Source: Multifurca ochricompacta
Lineage: Eukaryota > Basidiomycota > Agaricomycetes > Russulales > Russulaceae
Reading direction: 5' to 3'
NCBI GenBank assembly: GCA_022496185.1
Contig: WTXG01000005.1
Span: 310,001 to 374,000 of the forward strand
Length of the DNA stretch: 64,000 nucleotides
Part shown: positions 24,226 to 36,476 of the stretch, piece by piece
How positions within the stretch are numbered: position 1 is the stretch's first letter
How the letters are laid out: every line of letters starts with the position of its first letter
Program-made: the position numbers and the translations under genes
The notes under the pieces: generated by a model
The model's input: only the letters and a program-made list of their open reading frames with translations
Database searches by the model: none
Told to the model about the DNA's origin: nothing

Positions 24226-27200
24226 ATGCACAGAGGTCTCAGAGACGCCAAACTTACTGACTTTTTTCAGAAACGGTCTTCCCTTGTTGCAAATAATGAA
24301 CTTTCTTTGACTTCATCACCTCCGTCCGTGCTTGGCTCTTTCCAGTCAGCGTCTAGTGCCAACTCGAGTCCACCTCCATTGGCCACGCGGAGACCGGGGA
24401 GGCCAAAAGGAACTGGGAAAAAGTCAAAGGACGGGCGCGACCAGAGCACCTCAGTCCCGCTTAATCAATCTTCCTCTTCTGGTTGCACCAGCGAACTTCC
24501 AGTGCGGCAACTACATGCACCTGGTTCCTCTCGTCTTCCGCCCACCAATCCCATCCCTATTGCTAAAAGGCATTTGGGAAGGTCAAAGGGAAGGAGGAAG
24601 AAGGCTAGAAATGACAAGAGAGATGTCTATTCCTTGCGTTCGTCTCTCCAGGTTGGTTCGCGCACCCACCATATCGTATCCCCCCTGGCGTCGGTCTCTC
24701 AGCTTCAGCATCAGTTAAGAGTGCCATCCAGCTTCCGAGGAAGTCATCCCTCATCTCCCAGGGCGTTGACTCCATCCAAACGGAAACTTAATGATGACGA
24801 CGATACTTCCAGCATTACGAGCAGTGCTGTCCCACTAAGTCTCTACTACAAGCCACGTCAATCGTCATCTTCAGGTCTTAAAAGACCTCCTGAACCATCA
24901 CTGTCTATCAACGACCTCACTCAGAAGGCGAACAAGAGGCGCCGCCATTCGTCTTCTCGCGTGCCTTACCCTCGGAGAGAGCGAGAGCCCGTCACTCCCG
25001 TAAGGATCCGAGGACAACAAGAGATTATCCCGACGAGCCAATCCAGCGAAATCGGACTGTATTCACCCGCCCGCCCCACCACCGCATCACGACGCAGGAA
25101 CGATCTACAGGAAAACGTCGAAAACTGGAGGCATGGCCGGAGTGCTTATAAACCTGAGATCGTCTCCCCATTGCGCTTCGCCCTAGAAGGCGACTATTCA
25201 ATGGAGATTGACAGGCCGCTATCTCCACTTACTTCCTGCCCTCACACCACCAGCCTGGGATCTCCATTGTCCTCTTTTCCCGACGACGAGGATGTCATAC
25301 CCTCAGAAGTTGAGTTCGACGAGCTGCCTCTATCTCAGTACCCATTGCCCTCTCCTTCCTCTTCTTTTACTGGAGGGAAAACCCACCCTCCCTTCACACA
25401 GGTTGCCATCCCACCGCCTGTGCGTCCAGTGACCCCACCACCGAGTTCACCGGAGCCGGAGCAACCCATGCCTATACCTGTTGCTCCAAGGATTCTAAAA
25501 TGAGGACTGCAGAGATCATCGCGGAAATTTGGGCTAATGTACGCGCCAAGTCAGCGTCCGATAGTGAGGATTCCTATCTACATGCCCCACTTAAGGATGA
25601 GTTAAGCTCTGACGAGGAAGATGACGAGCCCTTCTGGAAAAGTAGCAATGCCTCAACTAGGTGAGCTCATCGATCAGGTCAAGCGGAATGGCCCTTGACA
25701 AGCTTCAAGTCGCGCAGTCCTGGCTTCGGCTACTGTCCGCGCTGGCCGAACTCGTTCACGCCCTTCCCTTCCGTCTCCTTCAAAGTCCCATTCTCAACAT
25801 TCTCTATCTCTTGACGAGACTTTGCCAGTGCAACGTAATGATGACGGCCGACACCTCCCAGACCTAACAGTATTTGGCGCAACTTCTCGTCTTGACGATA
25901 TGAGTAAACGCCGTACACGTGCACGCCATCCAATTGTCCGTCGGGTCAGACCTCCAACACTGCCGGCTAAAGCTCACGTACACAAGGCTGACCCAATCAG
26001 AGCTATGCTACATGAGCGCAAGAAGGAGATGCGATCAGGGGGCGGGATTGAGGCCGTGAACTGCGCTGAAGGTTATGACCATAACACATTGTTGTCGGGT
26101 TTCAGCATCGATGAACCAGACGAATCCGTCGACGGCGCAGATCCTGGAAGGCAGGGCTCGGTGGACGAAAATACTACCCATTGCGTTGCCCCCGTTGGTC
26201 GACGAAGTGACGACGCCGACATAGCCCCACACGTGGAGGATGAGGTACACCAGGAAGAGCGCGAGCGCCTCTTAGGTGCAAAAGAAGGCGAAGCAGTGGG
26301 CAAGATTTTGGATGCTGATCGAAAGTTGGAACGAACCACAACTCGTAGTGTTCTCGGAATTGCGGTATTTATCAACGATCGTGAAGGAACCTCGGATACA
26401 GAACGTGGTAGTATGATGCGTCCGATATGGGAATCAACGAAGGGAAAGACTGCAACATTAAGCTTGCTGAGTGTAGCCATTAAGCAACAAGGTGCGCGAG
26501 AGGGCTTTCCACACCTGCGGCCCTGTTTAATTGAAGACATGACATTTAGATATCGAGTACATGCAGGCCGTTTTTGGAGTACTTTCCGCAGAAGATATGG
26601 CTGTTCCCGGAGTGGCTCAATGGTTGTGCGAACAAGGTTAGTACTATGCCAGTTCTGTCCTTGTGCGATGTTCATGATTACTAGCCTTATGGTATGGGAA
26701 CGAATATATAGGGCGATACAGCCGGAAGTTCCTCCTCGAAATGCCGTTGTGGGCCCGGTCGTATCCCGGTTCGCCACTGGCTTTGGACCTCATTGTTTAC
26801 ACGTTGATGCGTTTGGGGCTGTGTCATAGTCTGAGTACGCATGTGCGGCCAATACGAGAGGCGGCTACTCCACGCCTTCAGAATCGGCCTGGGGTTTTGG
26901 GATCACTAGTTAAGATGGTTTCATCATTCGCTCCGTAAGCTCGGATGGGTATTGCGTGATGATGTCGCTAATAATCCTTTCTTACAAGTCGATGGACGAT
27001 GGAGCAATTACCTGACTTGATAATAGTATTATTGCTCATTGGACTGGACATGGAAGCCTCAAATGACCTGAGGAGAGACATCCTTCCCTCGGTGTCGCTT
27101 TTGTGTCACCGGCTATCCTCTGATCCCGAAGGAGAAGACACTGTGTGTGGAGCTTATTCTCTGTCCACACAACCTTCTCACTGCCTCTAGGAGATCTCTA

Positions 27201-27918
27201 TAGCTACCAAAGTGCTGAATCTCGCGAAATCTCTCTCGGCTTCTAATCAGGCTTTGTTGCTATCATTTTTCACTAAAGCTAGTCCCAACTGCCTTCGTAT
27301 CGCTCGCGCAGTTGCCTACCATATCCTCACTAGCTCGGCTATTCAACCTGTAAGTCGTGCTTACTCGCGATCTCACTTTTGTAACTCATGTACGATATCA
27401 GGAGAACTACGCTCTTCCTCCACTTGGTCTGTTAATAACCGTACTGTCCGACGTAGACGGGTTATTCAGCATCGCAGACTCGACGGACTATGACGCGCTC
27501 ACGTCACGTATCACAGTGCTCAGTGTTGCTTTATCCGGCATTGAGGATTACGTTGCAGAAGAAAGTATGTGGAAGAAAATAGTACAGGCCCCTGTGCCTG
27601 AAGGGAGCCCGCGGAAGAAGGGATTACCGCCACTTGAATTAATCAAAGCGCGATTGGATGTCATGCACGGAAAGATATGTACGCCTGTCCTGTCGGCGTA
27701 TCTCCCACTGTTCGCTAACAAAAAAGGGTTCTTTCTTAGTTGACACGCGCGCGGCCCATCTTGATAGATCCAGAGCAAAGGGTGCTATACAGCGCCTTTC
27801 GATGCGTGTACATTATCAACGCGCTGCCCTTTCCAAGACGAGTGGACAGCTGCGACTGGGAGACTTTTTCAACATCGGTGACAATTCTAGACAGCCGAAG
27901 CGTAAAAACGGATTGTAA
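24226..27918 (+). CDS. AT-hook nuclear protein with PCNA-interaction motifs, possible SLF2/Nse6-like
   Basis: Long multi-exon gene. The N-terminus MHRGLRDAKLTDFFQKR holds a PIP-box-like LTDFF. An AT-hook follows (RRPGRPKGTGKK), with a second, degenerate copy (RHLGRSKGRRKK), then about 400 disordered basic, Ser/Pro-rich residues. A structured C-terminal part follows: DPIRAMLHERKKEMRSGGGI, then EYMQAVFGVLSAEDMAVPGV, LPDLIIVLLLIGLDMEASND, ASPNCLRIARAVAYHILTS, PPLGLLITVLSDVDGLFSI and RAAHLDRSRAKGAIQRLSMR. The end has a consensus PIP box (QLRLGDFF at 27847-27870) and a basic KRK tail. The C-terminal domain reminds me of the CANIN domain of SLF2/Nse6, which links to SMC5/6, but that is from memory. 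A stop at 25501 is bypassed if an intron of about 70 bases starts near 25443. Confidence 0.6.
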
Positions 27919-28259
27919 CGTTTATTGTCATTTATATAATTCATCACATGGAGTTCATTATACCTAGTGCAGCCTTAACGCAACCCCTTTTTTTTCATTT
28001 ATACTCAGTATAGATCGCGTGCGCCGCATAATCACAGTACATTACAATCTTACCACATGTGGTCATTCGTTACTTGTTGAAACCGTAGACATCAGAATTC
28101 CGGCTCCCGAAATATCCGCCGTTATCGTCGTCTGCAGTGCACTGTATGTCTGTATCTTACATGGATGCATAGAAACAAAATCACGACGGCCAGTCAATTA
28201 GAGATGCACCAATTGAACATTGCACATTTCTAATGTACACACTACCATATCCCTGGGAA
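27919..28259. other. Convergent intergenic region
   Basis: Lies between two 3' ends (the AT-hook gene on plus, the OPT transporter on minus). AT-rich with a T run near 27989-27996. No gene seen. Confidence 0.6.
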
Positions 28260-31200
28260 TCAACTGGCAACTACACACCGGTCGTAGTTGCCCTTCTGGT
28301 TCGCGCCCCACCACTGAGGGAATAGGTGCGATGTCCCAGCAGCGCCTTGCACCGCGAAGGACATATGAATACCATAACCTGAGTCCCTCCATCCAGCGCT
28401 GCGTGTGATATACTAAGCCTGCACATAGAAGTAATGACGAAAAAACTCACCTGCGCCGAGGATGTAGTTATATTTCGCGAACCACTTAGGGTAGCGTGTC
28501 CGCAGATACCACTGGGAGAACCACGCGATCGCAAAGTACGACGTGATCGAGGAGTTGATCCCCACGCAGAGCCAACCAATGTAGTAGCTGTGAGCGGAGA
28601 TCATCAACCAAAGTCCGCAGTGGAACAGGGGTGAACGTGCTTTGAACTTACGCAATGACGGGGGTGTACAAATAATCAGCGCGCAGTTTTGGGAAATATC
28701 TGTGAATGACCCAGAAAGGAACAGGAACAAAGAGGCCGAGGACGTAAGCCCATGCGACCCATTGATAGCGCTTGCCATGGGCGAAGAGCTCGTGGGAAAG
28801 GCCACCCCAGGCAATGGACTGAGAGTTATATTGTTGCGGCTGTTGACCAGACCAGATGTTCGTGCCTTGAACCGACAACAGGATTTCACGCTGATTGTCG
28901 ATAATGGAGTTCATCATGACTAGAACCATTAACACCTTGATAGAAAAAAAAGTGAAAATACTCACTATAGTTCAGAATGGACCCGAATAACGTGCCAATG
29001 ATCTGGGCTGTGAACGCCGCGCGAGGAGGGAGCTTTGAGTCTGATAGATACGAAGATGAGACACCCAATCCAAGGCTAACGACGTAAACTTACACTGCGC
29101 AATCTTCAAGTCCCTGAGGAGTAGCTCTGCCTGGTTTACCGAATCTGTTTTACTAAAACTTAAGCGCCAAGATACATACGCTAACCAACACCAATGACCC
29201 ACTATAGCTGAAAAGTACGAAGTACATGTTAGCCATTGGCTTTCCGGGATGTATGAATCCGCCGATCATCTGAACGAAAGGCTGGATGATGAAGGAGAGA
29301 CCAGTCATGGCATAAAGCGACCCAAAGAATAGATGGAGATGGTTGCTAGCAAGCACGCGATGATGAAGCCCCACCTGTGGAAGAAAAAGGCGTCTATAAG
29401 TTCGAAAGAAACGCCATCCTCCTCTTTCACACTTACCACGGGAGAGTTGAGTCGGTTTTGTAAATGATGACCATTGCCGTGATGAATGCGGCCACCAAAA
29501 CTGCACCATACCAGCTGTTCGGTGCATCGGGATACTTTACGACAAATGTGAACGCGTTAATGGATGAATACGATCAAACAGACCTTGAGCATCTCCCGGT
29601 AGTGAGGGTCGAGGTCTCCATCAAGAGACACCTCTCTCTTGCCATCGGCCTTCCAAATTCTCCAGTCAAATTCTGCCCACATTTGCTTGAGCCACTCCCT
29701 GTTCATCCAGCTCCACGCTGCGCGAAGGTCATTGCGGTTCCACAGTAGAAGGTGGGTGAACGTTGCAGCCATCCCAATGTTGGAGGTCAGTAAGTATGTA
29801 ATCCACGTGCCAGCATAGAAGGGCAGTCCCTGCTGTGCCAATAGATTCGTATCAACTTCTAACTTATCGTTGAGAATGAGAAGCTGATCGTAAACAGTGC
29901 CATTCTCGTAGAACAATTCCTGGGAAAGCTAACGACGCATATTAGCAGGGAGCCTATAGAAATTAAGTATCACCCACGAAGGGGAAGTTCTTAGACTCCC
30001 ATATGTTTTTGTAGTAGACCGCTACGAAGACGACCCTATTGAGAAGCGTCAAATTGAGACTGAGACGACAAGAATGAAATGACTGGGGGCTCACATGCAC
30101 AAAATATACCCGATTAGGTTGGAGAACTGAAAAGTATACGTCAGCTTCCAGTGCAGGCCAACTAGCGGATGGTAAAACGTGCTTGAGCCCTCAATGGGAT
30201 CGCGAACGGGTTCACACCCCCCGAGATGTACTGCCAGTCGAAACATATGGAAAGGAGGCCCAATCCTTCGTTGCCGTTGGATCCGCCAAACACGCGCGTA
30301 AAGTCCGCGGACCTCGGGTTTGCGAGACAAAATACAGAGAAGCCTGTGAGCAGAGGGAACATCCACTCAGGGAAAATCTCCCATATGAAGATGCTAAACA
30401 AGATGAGCTACTAGCAGATTCTGAGGGGCCGAATAAAAAAAACCTACGCAAAGAATGCGACGTAGAAAAGCTTCAATCTCTTTCTATTGCTTTCAGACTT
30501 TCTCGAACTGCCATCCTGATAGAACGCATCAAACATGGAGACCAGGGGCAGCACGCCGGGATATAACATTTTTGAAGGGTACAAGAGAATCGCTTGGAGA
30601 TGGCGGCACTCAGGATGGGATATACATGACTTGAACTGGGTACGCACGTCTCATCAACCCCCCAATGCCATAGCCGAGGAGCTGACTTGAGAACAGGAGG
30701 AAGATAGATGCGGCTCCATTTGGTTTGATATTGTAGAATAGTCGCTGTACCGCAAGAACCTCCGTTCCCAGAGCTGAGTTTGCAGCTGCACTGGCCATTA
30801 TTACAATGAACGCGTTCTCTTTCTTGTTAAAAGGACCCTTTATACGAGTTTTTGAGGTAATTCACGAACGAAGAATTGTGAGGACATACTGGGTTCAAGT
30901 AGCGGAACCACCCCCAACGAGGAATAGCAACTTCCATTGCTATTCCGAGTACATAGCTGATAATTGCAAGGAACATAGTTGAGACCACGACCGTTTGCTG
31001 AGGCCAACCTCAACTCGAGTCCGGCAACCAGACTACGTTACTCACTGGCTTAAAGTAATAGATCTCCGCTATTGAAACATTGCATGAGCTATTTAAGCAT
31101 ACTACTGTAGAAAGGACCCTTACCAAGGACCCCACCGAAGGCCGAGAGTCCAATACCAAGGATAATGAGCGGAAAGTCCAAGGGTTCAAGGATGGGTCGT

Positions 31201-31381
31201 CCTCGACGGAGATGACATGAGTGACGATGTCTCGCTCGTTCTGGAGGACATCAGTAACGTCAGTTCCAGTTGTTGATTCAACATCGGTCTTCGCATAAGG
31301 GACTTTCTCGGAAAGCTTTGTGTCCAAGTCTGCTTGTTTCTCACTGGAGAGCGATGGCTCAACTGCCAGGGAGGTGTCCAT
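28260..31381 (-). CDS. Oligopeptide transporter (OPT family), frame interrupted
   Basis: About sixteen exons. The acidic cytoplasmic N-terminus ends in EDDPSLNPWTFRS. Membrane-region signatures follow: LSAFGGVLAEIYYFKP, PRWGWFRYLNP, GPFNKKENAFIVIMASAAAN, PSKMLYPGVLPLVSMFDAF, WEIFPEWMFPLLTGFSVF, GGSNGNEGLGLLSICFDWQY, SLYAMTGLSFIIQPFVQMI, HPGKPMANMYFVLF, SIIDNQREILLSVQGTNIW and NYILGAALDGGTQV, ending in HLFPQWWGANQKGNYDR. OPTs are proton-coupled importers of tetra- and pentapeptides or glutathione at the plasma membrane. The reading frame slips by one base at three points (near 31165, 29328 and 28364), yet homology continues in the next frame each time. One intron (about 30120-30177) seems to use a GC donor. 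Either the sequence has errors or this family member is decaying. Confidence 0.9.
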
Positions 31382-32221
31382 AATGATCCCGAGAGCGAGA
31401 GAGAACCGGAGAAAAGGGCGGGCCTTTTACGAGTGGTTCTTAAGCTTCTTATAAACTCTAAGTGAGATAAGTATCTGAAAAAGAAACTGTGCCGGACATG
31501 TTATGACGACCTGCTCCTGGGGATCACTCAGGGGTCCGTGCGATATCAGGGAGACCTCATGATACGTTCGATATCTAGGCACTCGCGTGGGATGAGAACG
31601 GGCGGACTTCCTTCGGAAGAACGAATTCGCCGTGTGTGTGCACACTACGACCCTTACAATACTTTAGTAAATATTGTGCAGTTCTGCGCCCCTAATTGAT
31701 GGGGTTAAAAAGGCCGAATGGACAAAATTAGAAGAAACAAATAGCTTGACAAAGAAATAACACCTAGTTATGTTGAAGAGAGGCGGGAGCCTCACGCCTC
31801 CCATCTCAAGAATACCATTAGCCAGTCAGGTACCACAGATAAGCCAGAATTTTATCCCACTGGCACAGGTCCTCCATGCCGAGCTCAGCCGAGTCAGTTA
31901 ACAGAGTATGCCATTAGCAACCGACCGGATCTGATGAGTGATATTGAGCTAATTATAACTGCAGCCGTGTGTGCAGGAATTCGAGATGGATCTAGTTGGC
32001 AAGATAGCAAGGCAAACACATGTAGCATGGACCAATTTTAACGAGGGTGAGGGTGATGAGGTGATCTGATCCACTAAAACTAAAACTAACATCTAAGAAT
32101 GATCGAGGATTTTCAACCTCGTTCGATTAGATAAGCGACACGTGATACTCTTGTCACGTTGCTAGATTCGGTTGCAGTTGTCATTCCCTCCCCTCTCATT
32201 CTCCGCTCTTAGACATTTGCC
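31382..32221. other. Divergent intergenic region between OPT and OSCP genes
   Basis: About 840 bases without a supported gene. The OPT-proximal part is AT-rich. Near the OSCP start there is a CACGTG E-box (about 32139-32144) and a TGTCACGTT sequence (about 32153), then a pyrimidine-rich tract up to the ATG, features often seen in promoters of nuclear respiratory genes. Confidence 0.5.
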
Positions 32222-32980
32222 ATGTCATTCTCTTTAGTTCGTACATACGCCTCCACAACCGGCTTTGGGCGGCGGGCAGCGTCCGGCATTGCTCTCAAGT
32301 ATGCTAACGCTGCCTACTCTGCCGCACTCGCCAAGTCGCCCCAGGTCCTGACGAAAGTCCAAGCTGAACTGAACGCCATCTCGAAATCAATTGAGGACAC
32401 CCCCGAACTCAAGACTTTCGTTTCAAATCCTACACTTTCCGTCAAGGAACGTAATGCAGGTTTTCCTACTCTCTATGCGCGTGCCGAAGGCACAGGCGCG
32501 AAGAAGGAGGCGGTGTCCGATATCACAAAGAATCTTTTCGCCTTGCTCTCAGAGAACGGGCGGTTAGGAGAAACAGCGGGCGTTATCGAGGGTTTCAATG
32601 AGTTGGTGGCCAAGCACAAAGGCGAACTCAATGTCACAGTTACCTCGGCTGCCCCCCTTACTAAAGACGTCTTGTCCCGTCTGGAAACCACGTTAAAACA
32701 ATCCCAAACGGCTCAGCAGGCGAAGTCGCTCAAGTTGACAAATAAAGTGAGCTTCAGATGTCTTGTACAACCGATCTCGATGTGTGACTAGAGTTACTCA
32801 GGTGAACCCCTCCGTTCTTGGCGGTTTGATCGTTGACTTTGGAGAGAAAACCATTGACCTTAGCGTTTCATCACGCATCAACAAGCTCAATAACCTTCTA
32901 CAACGTTGGTCTCTTTTTTTCATCTTGTTGGTCTGTTTTGAACTTATTTATATGCCGAACTTGGTATAGAATCCGTTTGA
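32222..32980 (+). CDS. ATP5: ATP synthase OSCP subunit, mitochondrial
   Basis: Three exons, 32222-32746, 32802-32904 and 32970-32980, 212 residues. The matrix presequence is MSFSLVRTYASTTGFGRRAA. The family body includes GIALKYANAAYSAALAKSP, then ITKNLFALLSENGRLGETAG, FNELVAKHKGELNVTVTSA and, after the first intron, VNPSVLGGLIVDFGEKTIDL and SVSSRINKLNNLLQQSV. OSCP caps the F1 head and joins it to the peripheral stalk. The expected C-terminus (LLQQSV, stop) is only obtained by splicing into an 11-base final exon; without it the frame would run on into unrelated hydrophobic residues. Clean frame throughout. Confidence 0.96.
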
Positions 32981-33122
32981 AGGATCCATATGATAGAGAT
33001 AGAGGATGTGATTCAATTTCAATAATATACAATTCTTGATCGATTATATAAGCATAAGCACTTACCTATGTCATGTGACTTGTGTCACCTGTTGCACGCG
33101 ACTTTTTTGAGGGGATTGAAGG

Positions 33123-36100
33123 ATGGGATGCCCTTTTTGTAATCGCGCTCAATGCAAGTGCATCCGGAACCTGAACCGTCAACATTACCAAGGTGGGAGA
33201 CCTTGTTGGGTCAGTAAGAATCGTGTGAGATCGCAAGTCGTCTTCTGCTGATCTCCAGCACGTTCATAGACTCACAGTCATCGTCGAGCACCGAAGACCC
33301 TTCTGGTTCAGAGCACTCATATCCAAGGCCATTGTCAAAACGTAGAGCTTCTCTACCTCCCGCAGGACCACTGCGCCCCCAGAAATCCGCACGTACTGAT
33401 GCACCTCATCGCCCTGGAATGCCTGCGGCGAAAGCCCCGGTTCCTTCACAACTACAACGCACGCTCAAATCCCCTGTAGGTGCTGCTTCACCAAGCGCTA
33501 TGAAGATGGAGAAGAAGGTGTTGTTGGGAGGACCCGTATTTAAATCTCCCTCCGGTGTGTTCACGTGTCATCAGTATATGGATCTCAATGACTGATTGTC
33601 TCCAGGGAGCTGGAGACGAAACAATGGCCTATCCACGCAGCACAACAAAGATCCTAATTCAGGAGGTAAATTTGTCTTCTGTTTCCAACTCATCGCTCCT
33701 TCCATCACGAGACACATAATGAACGTTCTTCTCAGATGTTCAACCACGACACCGTCGAAGTCGTGGAGACGTGATAGAACTGTCCTCTGACGATGGTTTG
33801 CCTCCCCTTGGCAATGCAAGCAACCCCATTATTCTCGACAGCGACAATGAGGAAGAACTCAACCATGTGGAGCGAGATTTTGCCACTCCCCCATTCCTGG
33901 ATGCTGCTCGACATGTATCTCGACGCGAAAATGGTCGTCCCATGTCTTTGTCTGACTCGAAATATTCGCCACGTTCCCATTCCCCGCGGAGTAGAAAGTC
34001 TCCTCCGCTATGTCCAATGCAAGCAGCGAACATGTAATCGTGGCCCCCATGGCCTTACCTCAAAGCGGAAACGTGACTCAGGAGAAGTCATCGCCCAAGA
34101 GGCAGTCGCACGACACGGTATCTTCCTCTGCACGGACGGTACCGCTATCGCCACATTCTAGCATGCACTTTTTGAAACCTGTAGAGGCACTCTCCACTAT
34201 TCTAGCGGCTATAAGCAGCAGTTCTCAGATGCCGTCGTCTACGCAGGTTCCCGACAAGGTACCGATTTCAGTTGCAAAGCCAACAAATGATGGTCCCTCT
34301 CTAGAACCAGCTCATCTCTTTCCAACGAGCCCAAAGCCACGGAATGAGCGTACTCGTCATCGCCCTACAATGGCCCGCATGTCGTCATCTCCCAATCGAA
34401 GGTACGAGCTCCCTTGTTACTAGCAAACGCGTCGCGAATTCCTGTTCGCGGTACATTGTATAGCGGTTCATTGTGGAAAGACTTTTTCAAAGCTGCTATA
34501 GCAAAGCAACCTTTCCCCCACGACTTTCTCATGACGTTCGGGTGCACAGTAGCGCACAGCTGGAAGAGGTGTCAAGCGCCCCAACGGCCGGCTCGTCTAA
34601 TGGCACATCGACGCGCCTACTTCATTGGCAGTGAGAGAAATAACCAAAGCGTGCCCTGCTCGTTCGATGGTTGCAGAACGAGGATCCTTGGGAATATCAG
34701 ACAAAACCATAACTGTAATTGATGACGGAGTACATCGGTTTCCCCTGGTGAGCTCGTCAGATCGTGTTACTTCACAGGGGTTAGTCCGTCTCATCATGAT
34801 ACGCTTTGGATGTATGTTCTCCGCGTCAAGTTGATCAAATTGCTGGTCTTTCCGTCATTCATTTCACCCCTGCCCGCGTGATGGTTGAGTACGCTCCCAA
34901 GGTTTACCACTCCAGTGACATCCCCCACGCAATACAAGACCTTATGAACACCATGGAAGCCCATTATCGCAGGTCTGTCATGGCAAAGGAAATGTTCGAG
35001 GCTGTCATCTATGAGAACACTCATGAGGACGAGCCGAACGCACCGAGCATCTCCATTATCAACGACGTAGATGGTGATATGGAGGTGACACCTGCCTGGG
35101 AATTCCACTACAGCAATCGTATATGGCATAGCAACGATGTGCCTTCACCTGATTATACTAATCTTCGTGGGTGCGACTGCGAGGGTTACTGCGACCCTAA
35201 ATCTCAAACATGCTCTTGCTTGAAGAGACAGCAGGAATATAGCGGGCATATACCAGGATTCATCTATGACGACAAGGGTCGGCTCAAACAACGGGGATTC
35301 CCAATTTTCGAATGTAATGACCTCTGCGGTTGTCTTGATGGCTGTCGCAATAGGGTATGTATGTCTGTGTAATATTGTCTGGGAGTTACGATGAACCCTG
35401 TGTGAAGGTTGTCCAGCATGGTCGCCAATACTCTGTCAACATACGGAAGACCACTAACAAAGGATGGGGTCCGTCTATGGAGCACTCTTGTCGAGGAGTT
35501 TGTTAACTTCGTGCAGGTGTCTTTGCTGGGAGACAAAAGATACCAAAAGGGTCGTTTATTGGTGTTTATGCTGGCGAACTTTTGTCTGAGAACGAAGGCG
35601 AGCAAAGGGGCATGTATGTGACCCTACACAACTTGTGGTGTGTACGCTGACCTGTGTTTAGTAAATACAACAAGTTCGGAAGGACGTACTTATTCCAACT
35701 TGATTTCTATCACCTTCGCCCCAAGGAAAGTGACGACCACAATGACGACGATGAGTGGCAGCCAAAGTATGTAATTGATGCGTATCACGCTGGGAATGTG
35801 AGTTCAAATTGTTTGCATGATGTTGCAATATTAACTTGAATGCAGTTCACCCGCTTTCTGGTATGTTTATGACCAATAGAGTCAATGGTGCCACGTTACA
35901 CCCTTGGTCCACTCATGTCACTTCAACAGAACCACAGCTGTGATCCAAACTGTGCCATGAATGCTTGCTATATAAATGAAGCCAATCTTGACAAGCCTCT
36001 TCTGGCTTTGTTTACGCGTCGTGATGTCCTGCCTTGGGAAGAACTTTGTTTCTCATACACAGGATATGACTCCGACGAAGAGGTGTGTGTCTTGTCTTGC

Positions 36101-36233
36101 CTTTTACGGGGGTTGCCTCTAACTATATTTGAAGGATGAAGAAATGGATGACCCACGTGCAAACAATGGAGATGCTGTTTATGCACCCTGCTTATGTGGA
36201 GTTAGGAAGTGCAAAGGATATATGTTTAAATGA
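33123..36233 (+). CDS. Histone H3-K9 methyltransferase, SUV39/Clr4 type
   Basis: Multi-exon. The C-terminal half is certain: a pre-SET domain (CDCEGYCDPKSQTCSCLKRQ, later ECNDLCGCLDGCRNR), then SET (TTNKGWGVFAGRQKIPKGSF, GVYAGELLSENEGEQRGIKY, DFYHLRPK, NHSCDPNCAMNACYI, LCFSYTGYDSDEE) and post-SET (CLCGVRKCKGYMFK, stop). The cysteines supply the pre-SET zinc cluster, NHSCDPN binds AdoMet, and the Tyr in FSYTGYD belongs to the active site. These enzymes place the H3K9 methyl mark of heterochromatin. The N-terminal half is Ser/Pro-rich and disordered, starting with a small Cys-rich stretch (GCPFCNRAQCKC). I see no chromodomain. The join near 34770-34830 is not resolved and the start is a guess. 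Confidence 0.82.
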
Positions 36234-36476
36234 ATGACTTTGTGTATGGGTTGTGACACTCGGTATACAGACTTTTTAGCAGGCATGAAAGGATCTCAGC
36301 GCTCGGAGATTGGAGTCAGGGAAGACAAATTATACGCAAGAGTGCTATTCGCTATTCTAAGGTATAGATTTTGATGGACTACCTGGACCACCCAAACAGA
36401 ACCAATGGCTGTGCTGTGCTATCAGGCGTTTTGTATTATATGATGTATATGATTATTAAGGTCACCTTCCTAAGGG

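Noticed and set aside
28260..31381. Calling the OPT gene a definite pseudogene
   Set aside because: The same minus-one lesions occur in genes that are normally single-copy and required, so sequence error is more likely than decay.
31427..31645. Short minus-strand frame upstream of the OPT gene
   Set aside because: Composition and length fit chance; it lies in the OPT promoter region.
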